A DNA stretch of 64,000 bases, from the NCBI GenBank assembly GCA_022842325.1, contig JALHPU010000002.1:124001-188000 (forward strand), read 5' to 3'. Position numbers and translations under genes: made by a program. The notes under the pieces were generated by a model. That model did no database searches. It was not told the DNA's origin and worked only from the letters and a program-made list of their open reading frames with translations. The DNA comes from Sulfuritalea sp. Its GTDB lineage: Bacteria; Pseudomonadota; Gammaproteobacteria; Burkholderiales; Rhodocyclaceae. This document shows, in pieces, positions 32,450-40,200 of the stretch (position 1 is the first letter of the stretch; every line of letters begins with the position of its first letter).

Positions 32450-32561
32450 GGCAGGCCGTAGGGCAGACTGTAGGGCAGACTTCAGTCTGCCATCCACCCT
32501 TGGCCGGTTGAAACCGGCCCTACATGCCATCCATCCTTGGCCGACAGAAGTCGGCCCCACA
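32446..32561 (+). repeat. REP-like palindrome array 3
   Basis: Two truncated units at 32446 and 32458 (GTAGGGCAG), a full unit at 32470-32491 (GTAGGGCAGACTTCAG with AGACT/AGTCT stem) and two inverted units near 32503-32523 and 32539-32561. This array is more diverged than arrays 1 and 2. The first unit contains the mltA stop codon. The remaining part of the gap to amtB contains the amtB control region. Confidence 0.75.
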
Positions 32562-32603
32562 AGGGGGGCAACTCCCCATTGCGGTGCAGCGCCCGCAGCG
32601 ATT

Positions 32604-32618
32604 GCACCAGTACGGTGC
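32604..32618 (+). promoter_or_regulatory. NtrC binding site upstream of amtB
   Basis: GCACCAGTACGGTGC is a perfect dyad match to the NtrC core GCACC-N5-GGTGC. It lies about 87 bp upstream of the predicted sigma-54 transcription start of amtB. Confidence 0.85.
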
Positions 32619-32671
32619 CATCTACCCTCGCTGGATTTCACACCCCACTGATTCTCAAGTGATTTCCAGCC

Positions 32672-32687
32672 GGGAATGCTCATTGCT
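32672..32687 (+). promoter_or_regulatory. Sigma-54 promoter of amtB
   Basis: GGGAATGCTCATTGCT: GG at 32673-32674 and GC at 32685-32686 are separated by 10 bp, and the -12 element TTGCT is perfect. Predicted start near 32698, 33 nt before the amtB ATG. Confidence 0.78.
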
Positions 32688-32730
32688 TTAATGCTCCCCA
32701 TTCGTGCCTTAGCCCTTTGGGAGCACCACA

Positions 32731-33933
32731 ATGGAAAACTTCAAGACATCCGCCGACGTACTGTTCATCCTGCTCGGCGCCATCATGATCCTGGCCATGC
32801 ATGCCGGCTTCGCCTTCCTGGAACTGGGCACGGTGCGCAAGAAGAACCAGATCAACGCGCTGGTCAAGATCCTCTGCGACTTCTCGGCATCGACCCTGGC
32901 CTACTTCTTCATCGGCTACGGCATCGCCTACGGCGTGAATTTCCTCGCCGGCGCCGAAACCCTGGTGCAGAAGAGCGGCTACGACATGGTCAAGTTCTTC
33001 TTCCTGCTGACCTTCGCCGCCGCGATCCCGGCCATCGTCTCGGGTGGCATCGCCGAACGCGCGCGCTTCGGCCCGCAACTGGCCGCCACCTTCCTGCTGG
33101 TCGGCTTCGTCTACCCCTTCTTCGAGGGCATCGCCTGGAACCAGGCCTTCGGCATCCAGGCCTGGTTCAAGTCCAGCTTCGGCGAAGAGTTCCACGACTT
33201 CGCCGGCTCGGTGGTGGTGCATGCGGTCGGCGGCTGGATCGGGCTCGCCGCCGTGATCCTGCTCGGCGCGCGACGCGGCCGCTACCAAAAGGACGGCGGC
33301 ATCTCGGCGCATCCGCCCTCAAGCATCCCCTTCCTCGCGCTCGGCGCCTGGATCCTGATCGTCGGCTGGTTCGGCTTCAACGTCATGAGCGCGCAGACCC
33401 TGGACAAGATCTCGGGCCTGGTCGCCATGAACTCGCTGATGGCCATGGTCGGCGGCACGCTGGTCGCGCTGGTCGCCGGCAAGAACGACCCCGGCTTCGT
33501 GCATAACGGCCCGCTGGCCGGCCTCGTCGCCGTCTGCGCCGGCTCGGACCTGATGCACCCGATCGGCGCGCTGGTCACCGGCGGCGTCGCCGGCGGCCTC
33601 TTCGTCGTCATGTTCACGCTGACGCAGAACCGCTGGAAGATCGACGACGTGCTCGGCGTCTGGCCGCTGCACGGCCTGTGCGGCGCCTGGGGCGGGCTCG
33701 CCGCCGGCATCTTCGGAACAAAAGCGCTGGGCGGGCTGGGCGGCGTCGCCTTCATGAGCCAGCTGGCCGGCACCGCGCTGGGCATCGGCATCGCCTTCGG
33801 CGGCGGCCTGCTGGTCTATGGCGCGCTGAAAGCCTTCGTCGGCATCCGCCTCGAAGCCGAAGACGAATTCAACGGCACCGACCTGACCATCCACAAAATC
33901 TCCGCCAGCGCGGAGCGGGAGACGCTCTGGTAG
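32731..33933 (+). CDS. amtB: Ammonium transporter AmtB
   Basis: 400-residue ammonium channel, eleven membrane segments expected. The twin pore histidines are in SVVVHAVGGWIGLAAV (near residue 162) and WPLHGLCGAWGGLAAG (near 312). FAFLELGTVRKKNQINALVK and HPPSSIPFLALGAWILIVGW are typical. It lacks the cleavable signal peptide of E. coli AmtB. No glnK lies next to it, which is unusual since glnK-amtB is the common order. It has its own NtrC/sigma-54 promoter. Confidence 0.95.
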   Translation: MENFKTSADVLFILLGAIMILAMHAGFAFLELGTVRKKNQINALVKILCDFSASTLAYFFIGYGIAYGVNFLAGAETLVQKSGYDMVKFFFLLTFAAAIPAIVSGGIAERARFGPQLAATFLLVGFVYPFFEGIAWNQAFGIQAWFKSSFGEEFHDFAGSVVVHAVGGWIGLAAVILLGARRGRYQKDGGISAHPPSSIPFLALGAWILIVGWFGFNVMSAQTLDKISGLVAMNSLMAMVGGTLVALVAGKNDPGFVHNGPLAGLVAVCAGSDLMHPIGALVTGGVAGGLFVVMFTLTQNRWKIDDVLGVWPLHGLCGAWGGLAAGIFGTKALGGLGGVAFMSQLAGTALGIGIAFGGGLLVYGALKAFVGIRLEAEDEFNGTDLTIHKISASAERETLW

Positions 33934-33962
33934 CTGTCGGTGGCCGGACTTAAAATACGGCC

Positions 33963-34466
33963 ATGACAGCGAATACAGCGAACGACGCCATCGAGGCGGA
34001 TACGCCCGATCCGATCCAGGAACCGCGGCTTTGGCGCAACAACGGCTGGACAGCCCGAGTCGTCAAGAACGAAGACGATGAGGGATGGGCCGTCGAGATG
34101 ATCATGGACGGCGAGTCCGAGCCGGCTCTGGTCGGCCCCTGGACCATGGGGCGCGACAAGAAAAATCCGAAACCGCTCGATGCGCCGGCATTCAACACCC
34201 TCGTCAAGACGGCCGGCGAATTCCGGCAGCGCCAGGTGCAGCAGCTTCACGCCACGCTGCACCAGAACATCACGATCAACGGGGCGTCCGGGCGAATCAG
34301 CGTCACGCTCGATATCGTGCCCGACGACGACGATCCGCACGCCCTGCTTGCCGCGCACGATGCCGCCGGTGAAGAGCTCGCCCAAGTCCGCGTGGCCAGC
34401 GGATTCAAGCTCAACAAAGCCAGTGCAAGCGCGTGGATCGATGCCGGTTTTCGACGCCCTGACTAA
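33963..34466 (+). CDS. Hypothetical protein, 167 aa
   Basis: Not a family I can name. Soluble and charged, with no signal peptide. Residues 20-90 look like a small alpha/beta domain (RLWRNNGWTARVVKNEDDEG), then a predicted strand pair (ITINGASGRISVTLDIVPDD). It begins 29 bp after amtB, so it may be transcribed with it, but its content gives no nitrogen link. Codon use is like the housekeeping genes nearby. Confidence 0.7.
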   Translation: MTANTANDAIEADTPDPIQEPRLWRNNGWTARVVKNEDDEGWAVEMIMDGESEPALVGPWTMGRDKKNPKPLDAPAFNTLVKTAGEFRQRQVQQLHATLHQNITINGASGRISVTLDIVPDDDDPHALLAAHDAAGEELAQVRVASGFKLNKASASAWIDAGFRRPD

Positions 34467-34519
34467 GGCGCCCGCGGTGATGGCGGGCAAGCCAAGGAAG
34501 CACCAATTATTTCCAAACC

Positions 34520-34585
34520 GTCATTCCGGCGAACGCCGGAATCCAGGAAAATCAACGACTGGACACCAGCATTCGCCGGAATGAC
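34520..34585. repeat. Long inverted repeat with ATTCCGGCG arms
   Basis: GTCATTCCGGCGAA at 34520-34533 pairs with TTCGCCGGAATGAC at 34572-34585, and the left arm itself is a small palindrome (ATTCCGGCG/CGCCGGAAT). Same general type as 2589-2669. It fills much of the 136-bp gap before the DUF2786 gene and may act as a bidirectional terminator or a REP element. Confidence 0.7.
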
Positions 34586-34602
34586 GACGCGGTCGCAGCA
34601 CC

Positions 34603-35340
34603 ATGGATAAAGAGCAGGCGATACGCAAGGCGCAAAAGCTGATGGCCGTCGCCATGGACGGCCGCGGCAATGACCACGAAGCCGAGCGCGCCCTGGCCCA
34701 GGCCGAAACGCTGATGCGAAAATTCGGCATCGAGCAGGCCGAGATCGCCAGCACCAGGGCAGCGACCGATTTCGATTGGGCCGACGCCTTTCACGCCTAC
34801 GGCCCGCCGAAGAATCCGGCCAAGAGCTGCCCGCGGTGGTTTCAATTCATCAGTACCGGCGTCGCCAACTTCACCGACACCATCGTGCGCCTGCACTACG
34901 ATCCGGCGCTCGGCTATGGCGTGGGCTTCTATGGCGAGCGGGCCGACACCCTGTTTGCGCAGTGGCTGGTGGGATACCTCAAAGCCAGTGTCTGGGAGGC
35001 CCTGAATGCCGCGCACCGGCAGCATCCCGAATGGAACCGCAGCGACATGGAGGATTTCCGCAAGGCCATGGCGGCGCGCCTGTCTTCCAGGATGCGCGAC
35101 CTGCGCCTGGAGCGCGACGCCGAATTCGCTGCCGCCGCCACCAGCCAGGGAACCGGCATGGCGCTGGTGCTCGTCACCGACAAACTGGCCAAGCGCGATG
35201 CGGAATTCGGTTCCCCCAAATACAAGCACTCGCGCATTACCGTGCGCGACCAGATGGCGGCGCACAAGGGCAGTCTTGCTGGTGATCAGGTTGGATTCGC
35301 CAAACCGATCCGGAGCGGACAGGGGCAGGCGGGCGGCTGA
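34603..35340 (+). CDS. DUF2786 domain protein
   Basis: 245-residue protein. The N-terminal 45 residues (AIRKAQKLMAVAMDGRGNDH, then EAERALAQAETLMRKFGI) are a DUF2786 domain, a short helical hairpin found in phage and bacterial proteins. The rest (DFRKAMAARLSSRMRDLRLE and TSQGTGMALVLVTDKLAKRD) is the usual C-terminal region. Function unknown. It is the last gene before the accessory island. Confidence 0.8.
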   Translation: MDKEQAIRKAQKLMAVAMDGRGNDHEAERALAQAETLMRKFGIEQAEIASTRAATDFDWADAFHAYGPPKNPAKSCPRWFQFISTGVANFTDTIVRLHYDPALGYGVGFYGERADTLFAQWLVGYLKASVWEALNAAHRQHPEWNRSDMEDFRKAMAARLSSRMRDLRLERDAEFAAAATSQGTGMALVLVTDKLAKRDAEFGSPKYKHSRITVRDQMAAHKGSLAGDQVGFAKPIRSGQGQAGG

Positions 35341-35387
35341 AGCGATTCGGGTGCGCGGGGTGTTCCGGTCTGCGGGGGAAAAGGGTG

Positions 35388-35415
35388 AAAAGTCGGCGCT
35401 GGCGACACGGCGATT
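35388..35415 (+). repeat. Left copy of 28-bp inverted repeat bracketing the HNH cassette
   Basis: Starts AAAAGTCGGCGCTGGCGACA. The reverse complement of 37196-37223 matches it at 26 of 28 positions. It is also a member of the dispersed GTCGGCGC family. The stretch 35341-35463 contains nothing else recognisable. Confidence 0.7.
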
Positions 35416-35463
35416 TGGAGCGTCGGAGAAAGGAAACACTCCCACCCTATAAACTGCGAGCGG

Positions 35464-35888
35464 CTATCCCGCCGACACTTGTCGCCCCGCCGCTTCCGCT
35501 ATGAGCCTCGTCAACTGAGTTACTTGACGTCGCAAGCCGAGCGGAGTCAGAGCCGACAAGGAATCTGGGATGCGAAAGTCGAGATCAATCCACTTGTGCG
35601 GTTTTCGCGTGCCCAGATAGCAAACACGATTTACATATCCAATACCCGGCGTGATCCATTGGTCGCGGCCGGACTCGCCATCGCGTATTGTCCATATGTA
35701 TTCTGGATTTGTTCGTCTGACAATTTCCATGTCCTCGCCGAAAGTCTCAAGACCTATGCCGCCCCAAATGTCGAAATGTGCTTCGGGATGACGATAGGGC
35801 TCGAAGTATTCGTAAAAGTGTCTTCGTGAAGGGTGTAGGGTCCTACCAAGATGCCTTCTCCCAGTGTGGCGATAAGCGTTCGTTCCAT
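35464..35888 (-). pseudogene. Frameshifted orphan protein (immunity-like?)
   Basis: Two reading frames join into one plausible protein. The first starts MERTLIATLGEGILVGPYTL at 35888 (a TTG at 35936 is an alternative) and runs to HEDT near 35825. The other frame continues HFYEYFEPYRHPEAHFDIWG to the stop at 35464. One missing base near 35825 would restore HEDHFYEYF. I do not recognise the family; the aromatic, acidic composition and location beside another orphan gene recall immunity proteins. Sequencing error cannot be excluded. Confidence 0.5.
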
Positions 35889-36223
35889 CGAGCAATACCT
35901 GAGACGGCCGTGAACAATGCGTTTGCCGTACCCCAAGGCGTACCCTCGACCAAGTCATTTTCCACGGATGGACGCAGTGCAAAGAACTCGTGCCATACGT
36001 GATCGCTTTCCGTGGGGCCATCGGAGTATTCCCAAAGCTCCTGATAAAGCGGTGGCACGCCGATCTGCTCGGCGATGAAAAATTCGCCGCCTTCGAGTTT
36101 GGTACGCATCTCCCTGACTTGCGCTTCGGTCAGCGCGCCTTTCAGTAGCAGCGCACCCCATGCCTTGAAATTACCGGCGTCGCGATAGAGATATTCGAAA
36201 ACGGAGAAACCGTTGACGGACAT
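35843..36223 (-). CDS. Orphan protein, 126 aa
   Basis: MSVNGFSVFEYLYRDAGNFK … EFFIAEQIGVPPLYQELWEY … HVWHEFFALRPSVENDLVEG. Cytoplasmic, rich in aromatic residues, no motif I recognise. It overlaps the start of the frameshifted gene downstream and lies directly after the HNH nuclease gene (2-bp gap), so the three look like one unit. Base composition is AT-richer than the flanking housekeeping genes. Confidence 0.65.
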   Translation of the reverse strand: MSVNGFSVFEYLYRDAGNFKAWGALLLKGALTEAQVREMRTKLEGGEFFIAEQIGVPPLYQELWEYSDGPTESDHVWHEFFALRPSVENDLVEGTPWGTANALFTAVSGIARWNERLSPHWEKASW

Positions 36224-36225
36224 GG

Positions 36226-37053
36226 CTAATTCCTCGCCTTGTTATCGACAAACTCGTCCGCACGATGACGGGAGACAAAGCCCGTGCCTGGAACGAATCG
36301 CTCCGGCATTTCAATTGGACGTCCTTCCAATGGGAGCAATACGCGCTGGACAAAGGGATCTTGGCTTCGTTTTAGTTCAGTCGAAACAAGTACTCGGAAA
36401 TCATCCGACAAGGCAAGCAGTCCCTTATCGAACGCTTTGTCATGGATAGCAGACAAGCACAACCCGTTGCTGGGATTCAGCCGATTTGCCTTGTCCTTGC
36501 TCCAAGGCACGATATGGCTGGCAATCAGCAAGCGCGGTTCCGACAACCCGGACATGCAGCAGCGTCCGCGATAGCTGCTCAGCACCGCGCGGCGGAAAAA
36601 GTGTTGCTTAATTCGCTGCTCGGTGACAACACGACGCGTCTCGCCGGTGAAGTCGTCCAAGCCGGTGGCCTCGTCAGGATCGAGGGCAAGCGTGGGAACT
36701 TGGCCTTGCAACTCGACCAGTGCCGTTCTAAGGCGGTTGCACTCGACGGCCAGTCCTTCCCAATTGGCTTGAAACTCCTCCCAAATCTCTCGATCAAGTG
36801 AACCGGCGTTGCCTAGTCCGGCACGTCCTGTGGATGTAATCGCCGGGTCCAAGCTTGCGAAATTCACCAGCTTCATCGCTACCGCACTCGGTGTGCGGCC
36901 AATCAGTTGTGCCAGTTCCATGATTTCCGCATTGCGACTGTGCAACTTGCCGAACGGCACCTGGCAATACAAGTGAAACGCGAGCTTGAGCTGCTCCCGA
37001 CTCCAGCGATTGTTTCTCACCGTGTACTCCTTGCTTGAATTCAGATCTGTCAT
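36226..37053 (-). CDS. HNH endonuclease (HNH_2 type)
   Basis: 275-residue protein. The HNH region is RGRCCMSGLSEPRLLIASHI (about 165-184), VPWSKDKANRLNPSNGLCLS and AIHDKAFDKGLLALSDDF: the HxxPW, N and H residues are all present. The N-terminal 120 residues are helical, perhaps DNA-binding (VRNNRWSREQLKLAFHLYCQ … LIGRTPSAVAMKLVNFASLD). Proteins of this type are often found in restriction or defence loci. The gene lies inside a 1.8-kb segment bracketed by 28-bp inverted repeats; 185 bp without a gene separate it from the large helicase gene upstream. Confidence 0.85.
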   Translation of the reverse strand: MTDLNSSKEYTVRNNRWSREQLKLAFHLYCQVPFGKLHSRNAEIMELAQLIGRTPSAVAMKLVNFASLDPAITSTGRAGLGNAGSLDREIWEEFQANWEGLAVECNRLRTALVELQGQVPTLALDPDEATGLDDFTGETRRVVTEQRIKQHFFRRAVLSSYRGRCCMSGLSEPRLLIASHIVPWSKDKANRLNPSNGLCLSAIHDKAFDKGLLALSDDFRVLVSTELKRSQDPFVQRVLLPLEGRPIEMPERFVPGTGFVSRHRADEFVDNKARN

Positions 37054-37195
37054 ATCGAGTCTAGCCGGTTCGGTCGCTTCTGGAAAAGTGAAACTTCACT
37101 GTGCAACAAGTATTGACTCGCGCTGGCTCACCAGAAGAGCCTATGGAGTCGGGAGAACCTATAAGGCCAGAGTGATTTCCATCTTCGACACGTTG

Positions 37196-37224
37196 AATCG
37201 CCGTATCGTCAGCGCCGACTTTTT
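37196..37224 (-). repeat. Right copy of 28-bp inverted repeat bracketing the HNH cassette
   Basis: Reverse-complement partner of 35388-35415, 26 of 28 matches. It ends 14 bp before the stop codon of the large helicase gene. A run of T follows (TTTTTTT from 37220), which may act as terminator together with the dyad. Confidence 0.7.
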
Positions 37225-37238
37225 TTGGGTGCCGTGCG

Positions 37239-40200
37239 TTAGCTCTCGATCTTGAAAACCACGCTGATCGGTGCGCTGCCGGAATGGCTTTCATAGCGAA
37301 CTTGCCCGTAATAAATGAAAGGGGCGGCCTTCTTCGCCTCGAGCCTGTTCTCTCGTACAAACAGGTGAATCTTGGTGCCAAGCTTTGCCTGTTCAATGAT
37401 CGCTTTCCCACGACTTGATTCCGGCTTAGTCGAATTTTGGCTTTGCCAATGGAAGGTCTTTTCGTCGATCCAGTGATCCATATAGCGGTGCTCAGTGGCG
37501 CTCCCTTGCTTGTTGAGTGTTACCAGAAGCACGTGGCTATTCGTGCTCTTGATGACCACGTGCCCGGTTTCCCAAACAGCCCGGTTGAATTGTTCGCCAA
37601 ACAGGGAGGGGATCTCGTCGCGCTTGAATGAGTTTCCAATAACAAGTTCCAGGGGGTCGAGAATGTCTAGCAGCCGGGCGCGAGTCCGCATTTCGTCCGT
37701 GGCCAGCAGATCCGCATAATCTTGATTGTTTGCAATCAGGACATAGGTTCCGTCAGGCGCTTTTCTAACAACACGCAGTAGGTATTGGTTGTCGCCAGCT
37801 TGATCCTGTCGCTCGATCACAATGGTCTTCCCAGTTATAGATCCGGCACTGCTAGCGGTGATGAGCTCTAGCAGCAAGTAGTCGCCGTCACGAATCGGGT
37901 TCTTGCCGCCGTCCATAGAATTGCCGGAGGCGCGAGCGATGAAATGCCGGGCGGGGTCGAGGCGGCCGTGACCCACGCCTAGGCTGCGATGCTCCTCGGA
38001 GTCAGCTGTTCCTGTCTTGAAGTGACCACAAGCGATCTTCAGGTTCGGAAAATAGGCGAGCGTCGTTCGATCCGGAATCGGTCGCTTGAACGGAATCACA
38101 TTGTTTGCCGGCTCTGAGCTGCTCTTTCTCACCTCATAGGCCGCAAGGCGATAGTCCACCAATTCCTGAACCAGCGCAGCGAGAGTGTCGCGTTGTTGTT
38201 CGGGAACATTAAAGCTTGGTCTTAGATGCTCGTTGTCTACCTGAAAGTAGGCGCGGCTGCTGTCGGCCAGATTCCCGCCGGTCCATGCATTGATCGGGTT
38301 GCTTTTCCAGTATCCCAACCATCCTGCGGGGGATGCACTTGTCGCTCCACGCATGTTATCGGGCAGATCAGAGAGCAAAGGGCGCCTTCGCTGCAGAACT
38401 TCCCATGAACGTTCGGCAAGGTCGCCGAATGAAGGACTGCTGCTCCAGCCACCGAGTTCTTGGAAGGCTTCAAGAAGTACCATCTTGAAGCTCTTGGTCA
38501 TGACGGTGGTTTCTATCTCCCGCAAGAAGTCCTTTTGTAGCGTCACGCAATCAGCCTCCTCGGCTGAAAGGTCATCTTGCGAATCCACCAATTCAAACCA
38601 ACTTCCAAACTGCCGTCGCATAGTCGTGATGCTTACACCGGCGCGGTAAAACTCTGCGAGCGATGGTCGACGTCCAAGCGTTGTCTTCAGTGCTTCGTAA
38701 TCCTTTGTTATCCCGTCGGTGTCGAGCGATTTCAGGAACTCGATGAAACGAAGATCGAAATTAACGAAGCAACCGAGCGGCAGCTCCAGCCGTTTCTGTT
38801 CGTACCTATGGGCGAACTCCGCGAGTTGCTTAAAGCTTTGCCCCGCACCCAGCAGTGCTTGGGGCTTGTGGAGAAAGCTCTGATGATTCGCAATGAAATC
38901 GAGGACTACCAGGTGGGATTTTTCGTCCGTTTTCCGCAGTCCGCGTCCGAGCTGCTGCAGAAAAAGTATCTTGGATTCGGTTGGCCTGAGCAGCATGACT
39001 GTGTCGATGCTGGGTAAGTCGACACCTTCATTGAACAGATCAACCGAGAAGAGCACTTCCAGACGACGATCAGCCAAGCGCTCTAATGCGTCACCACGGC
39101 TTAGCTCCGAACCAGCATAGACCGCCGCGGCGGAAATGCCGGCCTGCGAAAAATAGGCGGCCATGTACTCCGCATGACGGATTGAGACACAGAAGGCTAG
39201 CGTTCGCGTTAGTCGCTTTTCTAACCACTGTTGATGTGCGTGCCGCGCGCGCGCAAGCGTGGCCAGTTTGTTCGAAAGCTCTTCAGGGTCGAATCGGCCA
39301 TTCCGCCACGGAAGTTCCTTGTAATTGACTGACTCGTCGAATATCCCGTAGTAGTGAAACGGCGCAAGGAGCCGACTTTCGATTCCGGCGAATAGGTTGC
39401 AGACATAAACGAGATTGTCGTCACACAGCGAAAGGATGTCGGACTGATCACTCCGATCTGGCGTGGCTGTTAGACCAAGCAGGAACTGCGGGACGAAATG
39501 GTTGAGCAAGCGGCGGTATGTTGTCGCTGCAGCATGGTGAAACTCGTCAATAACGACGTAATCGAAATGCTGCTTTGGAAAACGCTCAAGGTGGTACGCG
39601 CGGCTGAGCGTTTGAACTGAAGCGCAAAGAACATCGACCTCGCTGTCGCGGATTTGACCCATATAGAAACCGACACGGGCGCGCGGTCGAATTCTGAGGA
39701 AGGTCTCCGCCGCTTGTTCAAGAATCTCTTCTCGGTGCGCAACAAAAAGGACACGTCTCGCGCCTTGTTGCTGGGCGTCGAACGCCGCCAGCCATGTTTT
39801 CCCCAATCCTGTTGCGAGAACGACTAGCCCACGCCGGTAACCGTCTTGCCGAGATGCGCTAAGTGCGGCGAGGGCATCCAATTGAATAGACGTAGGGATG
39901 GGTGGCGGATCGACTTCCTGCGTGCCTGGGGCAATAGCTCGTGGCGGCGGCACCCGGCGTGCCTCGTAATCATCGATCCAACGATCCGTGAGCGGAACAG
40001 TTTGCCGGGCGGTAAATAGCTCTTCAAATCGGGCCCGTGCCTCAAGGTATCCAGAGTCTGCCGGGTAGTCGATCCGATAGTTCCATTCCAAACCGTCCTT
40101 GAGCGCCTGACGACTAATGTTGCTTGATCCAATGAAAGCTGTGCCTGTGAGTCGCGGGCCGCCGGATGGATCCTCTTGAAAGTGCGCGAACAGATACGCC

